Source: Symsagittifera roscoffensis (lineage: Eukaryota > Xenacoelomorpha > Acoela > Convolutidae). Taken from it: DNA of 64,000 bases. The DNA is taken from NCBI RefSeq assembly GCF_963678635.1, contig NC_087066.1:52842312-52906311 (forward strand), written 5' to 3'. Below the pieces are notes generated by a model. It was given only the letters and a program-made list of their open reading frames with translations, searched no databases and was not told the origin of the DNA. Shown one piece after another: positions 36,301 to 41,278 of the stretch (position 1 is the stretch's first letter; every line of letters starts with the position of its first letter). Position numbers and translations under genes: made by a program.

Positions 36301-38120
36301 GCTTAATTAAGAATATTAAATTTAATTAGTAATAATTTAAATGACCTTGACTAGTTTCTTGTAATAATGGTACTCTCGTTGCCAGCGAGTGATCTCTGTG
36401 AATTCGGCCTCGCCGTCTCTGACTCGGGTGATTCCCTGAGGAGAAATGACACTGTAGTCATCCTCACGAAGGTTGCTGTGAGTCACAAGCCTGAAACAGT
36501 CGCAAAAATTTTCATAAATAGACAAGATCAAATCAATGCTCGATCTAATAATTTAAGTGATAACTAAGTTTTGTCTGTGCTTCTATATAGATTCATGGAT
36601 TCCGCTCAAAAACGATTTTATAAAAGAATTTTAAAAAAATGAAAACAGAAATGAAACAAGACTGCTCGTATCAGGGCGAAGCCCTGAATGTTCCGACTGC
36701 CTTTTAAGGTCTATAGAGCAGAAGTAACATAAAAGTTTAAAGGTAAAAAATAAAATAAATGTTTTTTTTTTAAATTGAGATTTTTTGTAAAACATCCCCC
36801 CACACGTCATATTAAGTACAAAGTGATAAATTTTGCTCCTATTAACAAATCAACTATTGCATATAAGCTTCATTGAACCAATTTGGAACGATTTCTAAGA
36901 CAGATTAAATCTCGCTTACGCGTTAATAGCGCTAAATATATCGCGCGTTAATTGTCCCAAATTGGCCAAAATGACAATCTTTAAACCCCCATAACTTTAC
37001 AAAAAATGATCAAAGGTAAAATATCTTTTCAAATTTAAGCTCAGGACAACAATACCTTTCGAATGATATTTAAAAATTCTGTCAAAAATAGCTAGTTAAA
37101 AAGTCGAAATTTGTCTGGAGAAAAAAAACCCACCCCGAGCACAAATATTCCGTTACTTTCGTATCGAAAGTCGGAACAATAAATTACTTGAGATAGTAGG
37201 GACTGTAATCAATGGAAGCCGTCTTGGCAGCTGGCATCATGTAGAAAAAGCCAACTTTGGGGTGTGCCATTATAAAGTCAACCAAGTCTGCTGGATCCCA
37301 CACGCCAGCTTTGATGCCCTCAATTCCTTTATCGACGTGGATGGTAGTAGGCGGTACTTTTCGCATGTTATCAAGGACAGAGCCACGGCGGGGCAGTTTA
37401 ACGTAGCGGTAGATTTCGACGCCTTCGTCGAACATTTGAGCTTGCAACTCCTATAAAGAAACACTTCGTAAAAGCTCAAAATCTCCCTTAAGCAATTGAT
37501 CTACTCCTAGGAAATTCCCCAACTCAATAACTAAAGGTAATCAAGCATTGAAAAACAATTCATGGAGTCAAGAGTGGATGGACAAGAGCCGATTCTTATA
37601 GCAGAAAAATAGATCAGAACAAAACTTACTCGTTCTCTCTCATGTTTTTCATCTGCGGCATGATCAAGATCCGATTTGAAATCAGAGCGCTTCTTCTTCT
37701 CAGGAGGTTGATAGCCACTGGCAATAAGTGCATCATAGGCTTTCTTTTGCTTATATTCGGGTTTATTCTGATGTTGAAATGATGCTAAGTTTGGCTGAAA
37801 TACCAGAAATAAATATTGCAATAGAAGTTTATGTCAGCAAAGCATAGTTAGTATCAAATTCTATTCACCAAAGGTTCTAGCCGAGGTGCAGCAGGAACGG
37901 CTCGTGTTTTCGTCTGCGCAGGTGTATAAGGTCCATCGAACTTCAGAGCATTAGTGTTGCTCCATGGCTTTTCTGATGGAATATTAACAAGTCTGTCGCG
38001 CAGCTTCTTTTCGAGATCTTGACTGTTGAGTGGGGGAAGAACTATAGAGCCATGTTGACTTGGAGAACGTCCAAACGCCCCTGTCCGAGGAGCAGAGAAA
38101 AAAGTATTATCCCTTGACAT
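3243..38120 (-). CDS. DNAH6: Axonemal inner-arm dynein heavy chain, DNAH6 type (5' part, 21 exons)
   Basis: This is the N-terminal third of a dynein heavy chain, the ATP-driven motor of the inner arms of motile cilia. Twenty-one exons, listed separately, join to 4425 nt, exactly 1475 codons without a stop. The order of segments follows DNAH6: an N-terminal LEPL/PEY region, the stretch [13 protein letters not shown], then [17 protein letters not shown], the linker with [11 protein letters not shown] and QLEKGLPPN, then [41 protein letters not shown] and [15 protein letters not shown]. The last exon seen ends at VTDMVKVQ, just before the AAA1 ATPase, which is not in the window, so the gene is cut by the window edge. 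Introns reach 11.6 kb and hold other genes. DNAH6 is preferred over other inner-arm chains from remembered similarity. That it is a dynein is near certain; the paralogue call is strong but not proven. Confidence 0.88.
3411..3600 (-). repeat. SINE 2: tRNA-headed repeat, copy 1
   Basis: It carries the conserved block ATTTATCCACGAGGGAAAGG and a degenerate tRNA-like end near 3575-3600. It shares this layout with 33820-34050 and 35118-35290. All three lie in DNAH6 introns. Confidence 0.55.
3722..3886 (-). CDS. DNAH6: DNAH6 exon 20 (residues 1379-1433)
   Basis: Acceptor TTTTTTTCAG, donor GTACTC, phase 0 on both sides. It encodes [20 protein letters not shown] and WSGEVTDCL, the conserved end of the linker. 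Confidence 0.92.
4628..4827 (-). CDS. DNAH6: DNAH6 exon 19, linker (residues 1312-1378)
   Basis: Acceptor TTTAATCTAG, donor GTTAGA, phase 0 end. It starts with a Gly/Ser/Pro-rich run ([18 protein letters not shown]), then [20 protein letters not shown] and [19 protein letters not shown]. The second part is a strong DNAH6 match. Confidence 0.92.
5666..5734 (-). CDS. DNAH6: DNAH6 exon 18, Ser/Thr-rich insert (residues 1289-1312)
   Basis: A 69-nt exon between GGTTCTTTCAG and GTAACT. It encodes a Ser/Thr/Pro loop ([18 protein letters not shown]). The incoming and outgoing phases (1 and 1) are identical, so it can be skipped in frame; exon 17 joins exon 19 equally well. It lies where DNAH6 has a variable loop between the LEF and MLSPEGE segments. 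Confidence 0.7.
6665..7260 (+). repeat. Family F dispersed repeat, copy 1
   Basis: It begins with AACAAGGATAGCCGGTCACT and GCACAGAATGTTCCGACC, then TGTGGTGTGATAAAAAAAG, and CATAAATAAGCTATTGTAGG. The same blocks in the same order occur at 52265-52960. Parts recur at 7440-7560, 40690-41080, 49435-49810 (inverted) and 63585-64000. It has no ORF. Confidence 0.65.
7861..9337. other. No exon recognised; AT-rich intron DNA
   Basis: Apart from the tRNA-like head at 8400-8475, I see nothing coding. An upstream exon of the fucosyltransferase-like gene could lie here, but I found none with a membrane anchor. Confidence 0.4.
8400..8475 (+). repeat. tRNA-like SINE head
   Basis: The plus strand shows TGGTCCAGAAGC (A-box-like) and GAGTTCGAATCCC (B box) about 45 nt later, the internal Pol III promoter layout. 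No proper acceptor stem is seen, so it is a SINE head or tRNA relic. Confidence 0.45.
9338..11372 (+). CDS. Fucosyltransferase-like protein, two visible exons, nested antisense in DNAH6
   Basis: Exon 1 is 9338-10257 (ATG at 9343; donor GTGAGC after GAATTTGAG) and exon 2 is 11121-11372 (acceptor CTATTTTTAG, stop at 11370). Phase 0 joins them to 388 residues. Residues 47-74 ([20 protein letters not shown] then TNRNF) resemble the N-terminal loop-helix of the FUT8/NodZ/GT37 fucosyltransferase fold. [16 protein letters not shown] follows as in that fold. [10 protein letters not shown] (243-252) resembles the VFLATDS motif. Exon 2 opens with [18 protein letters not shown], like the LLLSxCDY helix. 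The usual HxRxG-type basic motif is replaced by LSVEIGKR (197-204). No signal or membrane anchor is visible, so an upstream exon may be missing: an acceptor (AATTCAG) lies 5 nt before the ATG. The fold assignment is inference. Confidence 0.5.
10323..10514 (+). repeat. Tandem pair of ~90-bp units with AAGACGAC motifs (family G)
   Basis: Two near-identical units start at 10323 and 10424, each from TGTTGTAAAAAGGGTGCCCG to TAAGACGACAATTTACGCAA. They lie inside the intron of the fucosyltransferase-like gene. Related AAGACGAC-rich ends occur inverted at 10588-10625 and at 63210-63275 and 18595-18640. Confidence 0.75.
11412..11948 (-). mobile_element. Family A hairpin-ended element, copy 1
   Basis: It begins AACAAGACTACTCGTATCAG and ends CGAAAGTCGGAACAATA, with hairpins CAGGGCGAGGCCCTG and ACTTTTGTATCGAAAGT near the two ends. 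The strand is set so that copies 3, 4 and 5 are plus. It lies directly after the stop of the fucosyltransferase-like gene. Confidence 0.75.
12050..13080. other. Intron DNA without recognised gene
   Basis: Apart from the tRNA-like head at 12545-12640 and a small CCGGTTATATACACCGGTTA repeat near 12200, I see nothing. A GAGGTGAAGCTGTGCCTTGC block at 12449 belongs to dispersed family C (see findings). Confidence 0.4.
12545..12640 (-). repeat. tRNA-like SINE head
   Basis: On the minus strand it has CGGTGGCGCAGATGCGAG (A box) and GTTTCGAATCC (B box). It sits in DNA rich in AAGCCGAAAAAA motifs, as do the SINE 1 copies. It is not a complete tRNA. Confidence 0.45.
13083..13132. repeat. CA/CACG microsatellite
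   Basis: A run of CACACA with CACG and CATA variants. Shorter relatives occur at 2795-2815 and 15835-15860 in the same sequence context, so the run is part of a dispersed repeat. Confidence 0.7.
13812..15430. other. Intron DNA without recognised gene
   Basis: AT-rich DNA. It contains a family C block (GAGGCGAAGCTGAGCTTCGC at 14364-14383). Short ORFs here are A/T-run translations and are not supported as genes. Confidence 0.4.
15470..15555. repeat. Family B dispersed repeat, copy 3
   Basis: It shares GGACAAAGTTGTTTATGGG and CCCTTGCTTATCGCGAGGG with copies 1, 2 and 4. Confidence 0.55.
16470..16759. mobile_element. Foldback MITE (family E), copy 1
   Basis: The ends are inverted: GATCTGGTTAACTATTTCCC at the left and, at the right, GGGGGATATAGTTAACAAGATC. 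An exact 8-bp target duplication ACAACTGA lies at 16462-16469 and 16760-16767. A 270-bp relative is at 56161-56429. No ORF. Confidence 0.8.
17105..17235. repeat. Family B dispersed repeat, copy 4
   Basis: It shares GTGAACAAAGTTATTCACCG and CTTGCTTATCGCAAGGG with the other copies. It lies immediately downstream of DNAH6 exon 17. Confidence 0.55.
17357..17505 (-). CDS. DNAH6: DNAH6 exon 17, linker (residues 1239-1289)
   Basis: Acceptor TGTTTTTCAG, donor GTAAGA, phase 1 end. It encodes [19 protein letters not shown] and [14 protein letters not shown], then a divergent acidic tail. The intron that follows is 11.6 kb and contains the antisense fucosyltransferase-like gene. Confidence 0.94.
17827..18104 (-). 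CDS. DNAH6: DNAH6 exon 16, linker (residues 1147-1239)
   Basis: Acceptor TTTTTCTGCAG, donor GTCAGT, phase 2 end. It encodes [43 protein letters not shown] and [20 protein letters not shown], a canonical linker signature. Confidence 0.95.
18202..18414 (-). CDS. DNAH6: DNAH6 exon 15, linker (residues 1076-1146)
   Basis: Acceptor GAGTCCTCGACCTAG read on the minus strand as TCCTAG, donor GTGCGT. It encodes [20 protein letters not shown] and [17 protein letters not shown], near-invariant in axonemal dyneins. The intron before it is 6.4 kb and contains the tRNA-Arg gene. Confidence 0.95.
18877..20600. other. Intron 14 DNA without recognised gene
   Basis: AT-rich. I see no exon, only a possible degenerate tRNA-like stretch near 20270-20340. 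A family G-like motif (AATTAGACGATAAGC) is at 19590-19606. Confidence 0.4.
20905..21270. mobile_element. hAT-like MITE relative with TC-rich insert
   Basis: The left end CAGCGGATTTAGGGGGGATT and right end (read inverted) CTAGGGGCGAATCTTGGATT resemble the ends of the 123-bp MITE at 24072. It contains a TC run (20941-20960) and a GGCGCCACAATATA block. Target duplication is unclear. Confidence 0.45.
21767..21984. mobile_element. Foldback element with ~46-bp inverted arms
   Basis: The left arm (21767-21813) contains AAGAAGCCTCTCACACAGCC; the right arm (21938-21984), read inverted, contains AAGAAGCCTCTTACACAGCC. The arms continue to GAAGGGTAAAA. The interior is AT-rich. No ORF. Confidence 0.75.
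22498..23030. repeat. Decayed hAT-MITE-like repeat
   Basis: It starts GGGGAGGGGCGGATTTTTAA and has, near the other end, TATATTGGCGCCAAGGG. It shares the GGCGCCA block with 20905-21270 and 50700-50990. Confidence 0.4.
23213..23630. mobile_element. Foldback transposon (family D), copy 1, with target duplication
   Basis: The inverted ends carry CATAGGTTCCAAAATAAAAAATCAGTC-type repeats, present in two or more copies at each end. The outer tips are GGTG and CACC. It is flanked by an exact 8-bp duplication ATCTTAAC (23205-23212 and 23631-23638). The middle is a GC-rich hairpin region (GGGCGCGCTACGCGCGCG) in otherwise AT-rich DNA. No ORF, so it must be moved by a transposase from elsewhere. Confidence 0.85.
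23900..23971 (+). tRNA. tRNA-Arg (anticodon CCU)
   Basis: A full cloverleaf can be drawn. The acceptor stem GCCCGCG pairs with CGCGGGT (first pair G-U). The anticodon stem TCTGG/CCAGA closes the loop CTCCTAA with anticodon CCT at 23933-23935. The T stem GCGAG/CTCGC closes TTCGAGT. The A box (TGGCCTAATGG) and B box (AGTTCGAGTCT) are intact. There is no intron and no encoded CCA. It reads AGG codons. It lies antisense inside the 6.4-kb DNAH6 intron 14. Confidence 0.95.
23975..23980 (+). terminator. Pol III T-run terminator of tRNA-Arg
   Basis: Six T residues start 4 nt after the tRNA end, the usual Pol III stop signal. Confidence 0.75.
24072..24194. mobile_element. 123-bp hAT-like MITE with 8-bp target duplication
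   Basis: The ends are CAGGGGCGGATCTAGGATTT and, inverted, CAGTGGCGGATTTAGGGGGA. An exact 8-bp duplication GTAAAGAT flanks it (24064-24071 and 24195-24202). Such CAGGGGCGGAT-ended elements with 8-bp duplications fit the hAT superfamily. It is 93 bp from the tRNA gene. Confidence 0.85.
24860..25456 (-). CDS. DNAH6: DNAH6 exon 14, linker (residues 877-1075)
   Basis: The largest exon (199 codons), between ATATTTTCAG and donor GTGGGA. It encodes the linker N-terminal part (DHC_N2-type region): [63 protein letters not shown], and [14 protein letters not shown]. The linker is the lever that swings across the AAA ring. Confidence 0.95.
26278..26529 (-). CDS. DNAH6: DNAH6 exon 13 (residues 793-876)
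   Basis: Acceptor TGTTTTCAG, donor GTTAGT, phase 0. It encodes [40 protein letters not shown] and a helical tail ending KEVKQESQ. This matches the pre-linker segment of DNAH6. Confidence 0.92.
27822..27974 (-). CDS. DNAH6: DNAH6 exon 12 (residues 742-792)
   Basis: Acceptor TTTTTTCCAG, donor GTAAGT, phase 0 on both sides. It encodes [20 protein letters not shown] and [19 protein letters not shown], the start of the coiled region before the linker. Confidence 0.92.
28650..30290. repeat. Diverged tandem array in DNAH6 intron 11
   Basis: The block ATAATAGATATGAGCTGCTG plus AAATGTATTCT recurs at about 28877, 29259, 29510 and 30037. Each is preceded by a GATCACGGTCATGATATTT-like block and followed by ACTCGGAAATTTTCTTGAAT-like DNA. 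Unit sizes are about 380, 250 and 530 bp. No ORF is kept between units. Confidence 0.75.
30290..31260. other. Intron DNA without recognised gene
   Basis: AT-rich, with repeated short AAAAGTTTTCGAGAAAATTC-like motifs. Nothing coding is seen. Confidence 0.4.
31326..31477 (-). CDS. DNAH6: DNAH6 exon 11 (residues 691-741)
   Basis: Acceptor GTGTTTAG, donor GTAAGA. It encodes [20 protein letters not shown], then [13 protein letters not shown] and [10 protein letters not shown]. The phase-1 join with exon 10 restores the frame. A 3.35-kb repeat-rich intron follows. Confidence 0.9.
31624..31744 (-). CDS. DNAH6: DNAH6 exon 10 (residues 651-691)
   Basis: Acceptor ATGTTTTAG, donor GTATGT, ends in phase 1. 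It encodes [20 protein letters not shown] and [17 protein letters not shown]. It is shown by splice signals and family similarity. Confidence 0.87.
31842..32201 (-). CDS. DNAH6: DNAH6 exon 9 (residues 531-650)
   Basis: Acceptor CTTTTTTTAG, donor GTCTGC, phase 0. It starts with a Glu/Ala-rich helix, then [29 protein letters not shown], and [14 protein letters not shown]. The middle motif is highly characteristic of this dynein class. Confidence 0.92.
32534..32581 (-). CDS. DNAH6: DNAH6 exon 8, 48-nt micro-exon (residues 515-530)
   Basis: This is a small exon of 16 codons ([16 protein letters not shown]) between CAATTCCAG and a weak GTCTGA donor. Both sides are phase 0, so it could be skipped without changing frame. 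It is low-complexity and has no clear counterpart in other DNAH6 proteins that I recall. It may be alternatively spliced or not an exon. Confidence 0.5.
33437..33644 (-). CDS. DNAH6: DNAH6 exon 7 (residues 445-514)
   Basis: Acceptor TTGTTTCAG, donor GTCAGT, phase 0 end. It encodes [20 protein letters not shown] and a charged, Glu-rich tail ([16 protein letters not shown]). Confidence 0.9.
33820..34050 (-). repeat. SINE 2: tRNA-headed repeat, copy 2
   Basis: The best copy. On the minus strand a tRNA-like head (A-box-like GTCGGTGAAGTGGTTACGTC, B-box-like GGATATTCGAGGCC) leads into a body ending CCTTTCCCTCGTGGATAAAT. Confidence 0.65.
35118..35290 (-). repeat. SINE 2: tRNA-headed repeat, copy 3
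   Basis: It shares the body and GGTGGGCCTCGATCCACCGA with copy 2. Its edge touches the donor side of DNAH6 exon 6 (35289), so the repeat sits against a coding exon. Confidence 0.55.
35289..35528 (-). CDS. DNAH6: DNAH6 exon 6 (residues 365-445)
   Basis: Acceptor GTTCTTTAG, donor GTAAGA. It encodes [27 protein letters not shown], an acidic linker, and [17 protein letters not shown]. Confidence 0.9.
35808..35849. repeat. 21-bp tandem duplication beside DNAH6 exon 5
   Basis: GTGATATCAAATTGTTGCC occurs twice in direct succession, about 50 nt into the intron after the exon 5 donor. Confidence 0.8.
35899..36167 (-). CDS. DNAH6: DNAH6 exon 5 (residues 276-365)
   Basis: Acceptor AATTTCAG and donor GTCAAT, ending in phase 2. 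It carries the hallmark [20 protein letters not shown] and [18 protein letters not shown] 21-bp tandem duplication (35808-35849) sits in the intron about 50 nt past the donor. Confidence 0.9.
36346..36490 (-). CDS. DNAH6: DNAH6 exon 4 (residues 228-275)
   Basis: Acceptor TGTTTCAG; donor GTCATT, with a pyrimidine at +3. It encodes [19 protein letters not shown] and [14 protein letters not shown]. The phase exactly completes the codon left open by exon 3. Confidence 0.87.
36655..37181 (-). mobile_element. Family A hairpin-ended element, copy 2
   Basis: The most intact copy: CAGGGCGAAGCCCTG (6-bp stem, 3-nt loop) near one end and ACTTTCGTATCGAAAGT (7-bp stem, 3-nt loop) near the other. TGTTCCGACT and AGTCGGAACA are placed symmetrically. 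A GC-rich core reads CGCGCGTTAATTGTCCCAAA. It fills most of DNAH6 intron 3, starting about 6 nt from the splice donor. Confidence 0.8.
37188..37450 (-). CDS. DNAH6: DNAH6 exon 3 (residues 140-228)
   Basis: Acceptor TTTATAG, donor GTAATT, ends in phase 2. It encodes the segment with [14 protein letters not shown] and SIDYSPYYL, typical of DNAH6-type stems. A family A repeat begins only about 6 nt inside the following intron. Confidence 0.85.
37630..37794 (-). CDS. DNAH6: DNAH6 exon 2 (residues 85-139)
   Basis: Acceptor TATTTCAG and donor GTAAGT, phase 0 at both ends. It encodes [16 protein letters not shown] followed by a basic stretch ([11 protein letters not shown]), matching the PEY region of the DNAH6 N-terminus. 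Confidence 0.82.
37869..38120 (-). CDS. DNAH6: DNAH6 exon 1 (residues 1-84)
   Basis: The exon runs from the ATG at 38120 to a GTGAAT donor, phase 0. It is Pro/Ser-rich and ends with PRLEPL, which fits the KLEPL motif about 77 residues into vertebrate DNAH6, so this ATG is a sensible start. A good acceptor (CCTTCCTTTACAG) lies 8 nt upstream, so the mRNA has either a spliced 5' leader or a trans-spliced one. A further coding exon upstream is possible because the frame stays open back to that acceptor. Confidence 0.75.
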
Positions 38121-38128
38121 TAACTCAT

Positions 38129-38414
38129 CTGTAAAGGAAGGATGTCAACAAAAAATCATTTAGATTAACGAAAAATGGCTTTTTCCAACCTCCGCTTTAC
38201 TTAAGCCATAAATATTCGAAAAAGACTCAACATACATTTAGAAATAACAAGTAAGCTGATGAATGGATGTAGCACAGATTGTTCCGGCAGCACCGATTTG
38301 TGAAAAACAAATCATCGGTAGAGATATTCTTACAATAAAAAAATCAAAAATTTTTCAATAATGTTCATTATGTTGTCTTAAGTTTCTGTTATTTTTTTAG
38401 AAAGCGCGAGAATC

Positions 38415-38502
<88 letters not shown>

Positions 38503-39870
38503 GTAAATTTCATAAATGCGCAAAAGGTTGATACGTATTCATTACAGAAAACCGTAATTGGTTGATTAAGTCTTCCAAGTGTGAGTCAGAATTCAAATTG
38601 AATTATTATGAAACTGTTTTTTCATTTTTGTTTCTATGAAGGATGGGACGTATGGGAACTCACGAGCGAGAGAATTGAATAAAAAATTGTGGAGTGAGTG
38701 GCAGTAATAGCCAAAAAAAACGATTTCGTGATCAATCTGATTTCATGATCAAACTTTCTAATTTAGTCTGAAAACATTCAGACTAGTTTTTCTCGAATTC
38801 GGAACAAATTTTATGAGATCCAATCCCAATGGACCCAATACACTCTTTGCTTGTGATACCTAAGATTGTGCGAAAAAAACCTGCCCTAAGTCACATAGTT
38901 CTTTCTCTTTACTTCAAACAGTCGACAAAGCTCTAAACAGTAATTACACGTCAAGAAGACATAAAATTATCAGAAATAATTCCTTCTAAAGTTCAAATCA
39001 AGAAGAGACCCTCACGCAGCATAAAACTCAACTTCGAAAAATATTTGTTGCAACTGAAATTGAAATCAAACAAAGCTAAAAAGGAGTTGAGATACAAGAG
39101 ATAAAATAAAAACACAATAGAATCTTGTTATTCGTAATCCAAAGCAAATCAGTGCGGCTGATGGAAAAACAAATTATTTTGTTCAAGCAGACAAAAATAC
39201 GAATGTTCAGATAAAACAGTGTCGTAGACGGTTGGCATAAAAAAGGTCACAGAGATGGAATTAGGTCTTCACTAAACAGTATTAAACATCTATATCTAAA
39301 AAACAAAAGCATTGAAAAGACATTAGAGCAAACATTGTTCACTTATTTTGGTGTACCATGCCTTAGTTAGGACACTTTTTACTTTAAAAGAAATGCCATG
39401 TTTGGTTTTGAAATCATTTTGTTGTCGAATTTGAGACTTTGTGAAAAAAAAATTTAAAAAACATTCCAAAAACAACAAGTGTTTCGCAAAGGAGTTTTCC
39501 GTTACTGAGAATTAAAAAATTCAAAAAACAATTGGAACAGCGTTCTGAAATTAATTTATTGTATTCAAGAAAACTTTCGTTTGAAACTGAATTACATCTT
39601 CTCAAGCATGAGATTTGTTTAAACAAAACAAAAATATTTTTCATTGAAAATCTTTAAACTCTCATTTGTCGTCTTAATGTCTTTTCTTATTTAACTAGAA
39701 TCCAAAATTTGGTTTCGTTGAACTCGAAGGAGGAGGCACTGAAACAAAATTTTCTGAAAACAAAACACAAAATAAAGTAAGAATTAATTTTCCTTTGAAA
39801 TCAACAGAGGAAGGTATTCGCCTTGAAACAGCCAAAATCATTATTTTTATCTTTGGAAAACTATTTATTT
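38129..39870. other. Upstream region of DNAH6
   Basis: No coding exon is recognised apart from the GA tract. The DNAH6 promoter and 5' leader probably lie here. I see no reliable core promoter motif. Confidence 0.35.
38419..38502. repeat. GA/TC microsatellite (~84 bp)
   Basis: About 40 AG repeats with one GATGG interruption at 38470. It lies 300 bp upstream of the DNAH6 start codon, in the promoter or leader-intron region. GA repeats can act as GAGA-factor sites in some animals; here that is only a possibility. Confidence 0.9.
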
Positions 39871-39875
39871 GAAGA

Positions 39876-40291
39876 GGTGCGTATTCATAGGTTCCAAAAT
39901 AAAAAAATCAGTCCCATAGGTTCCAAAATAAAAAAAGCTGTCGCGTAAGTTCCAAATCTTTTCAATTGGTCAAAAGACTAAATTAGCCGAGTCTCGGTTT
40001 AAGGTCGGCGGTGGGCGCGCTCCGCGCGCGTCGCCTCTTCGCGGCGATAACCGGCTCTAAAATTCGTATAGATTTCTATCCTTTGGTGGCAAGCTCGCAA
40101 CACGTTGGCGCGGCTGCGTCAGTCACTATTCTGCAGCTTGAGTTTATGCTGGTTGGACAGTAAACAATCAATCCATAAATTCGTTGGCTCAAATTTCAAC
40201 CAATCAAAATTCAAGAAGATAAATTTTGGAACTTATGCGACTGATTTTTTATTTTGGAACCTATGAATATTGGAACCTATGGGAATTCACC
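39876..40291. mobile_element. Foldback transposon (family D), copy 2, with target duplication
   Basis: Nearly identical to 23213-23630, same orientation. It is flanked by an exact 9-bp duplication ATTTGAAGA (39867-39875 and 40292-40300). It lies upstream of the DNAH6 start. Confidence 0.85.
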
Positions 40292-40689
40292 ATTTGAAGA
40301 GAATTTGGTAGTTTGAAAGCAAAATGTTTTTCGAATTAGTGTTGTTTTTTTCTGAGTGTGTAATAAAAAAATCTTATCAAAAAAAAGAACGACAATAGTA
40401 AAAAACGACATTTTTACTATTGACGACATATTCGACAATAGTAAAAAAAAGCCTAATTGAAAAAATTTTTTGCAGAAAAATGAATAGAAAAGCGAAAAAA
40501 ATCTTAAAAATTTGTGCTGAAAATTTCGCAAATTGGCGCTGCGTGCTCAATTTACTGGAGTGAAGTTAGACCAAACCTCAAAAAGCTTAAATCAATTTGT
40601 CTAAAATTTTTGTTGTTGGCTTTAGTATGGTATATCACAGAAAAAAGTAAAACACAGCCGAATTTAAAATTCCTTCACATTTTTCAATT

Positions 40690-41080
40690 GGTCGGAATGA
40701 CAAGGATAGCCTGTTAATATGCAAGCAGTACAGAATACAGCAAAACAATTTTTTCAAAGTAGAGTCGTTTTTTTCTGTGTGGCGTGATAAAAGGATCTGT
40801 ACGAAAAACATGAGCTTAACTCGACAGTCTTATTAAAAAAGCAGAAAGGGCAATCATTTTTTTCCTGAAATATTACTTGAAAAACTATTTTAAAAAAAAT
40901 TCAAATTTTGCTGATTTTTTTTTAAAAAATTTTGATTCCATAATTGGCATTAAGTTGTATCGTTCAATTTCTGGTCGAATTTTAAGCAACTTTGTCTCAG
41001 AGCAACTTAATTTATAAAGTTGAAATTAAAGTTTTGGTGCTCGAAATAGGAATACTTTTGCTATGTGACTGTAGATGCCG
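40690..41080 (+). repeat. Family F dispersed repeat, copy 3 (decayed)
   Basis: It has GACAAGGATAGCCTGTTA, GCAGTACAGAATAC and GTGTGGCGTGATAAAAGG in the family F order. No coding potential is seen. Confidence 0.5.
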
Positions 41081-41278
41081 TCGAATGCTAGTTTTTTTCA
41101 ACATAAGACTTTCTTTGGCGCAATTTACCTAATTGCCACCCACGCCAAGTTTTGATATTGGTTTGAATTGATTTGTTGTTTTTCTTGCTTCTTGATATTC
41201 AAGCTGATATTCATGATTAATATCGCTGATTGCTTGTCCTTAGATATATGACGAGAGTGATAGCCATTTTAAGATAAA

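Noticed and set aside
38118-38128. Upstream ATG (ATGAGTTAA) before the DNAH6 start
   Set aside because: It is a two-codon minimal ORF directly after an acceptor; it may affect translation but I cannot support a regulatory role.
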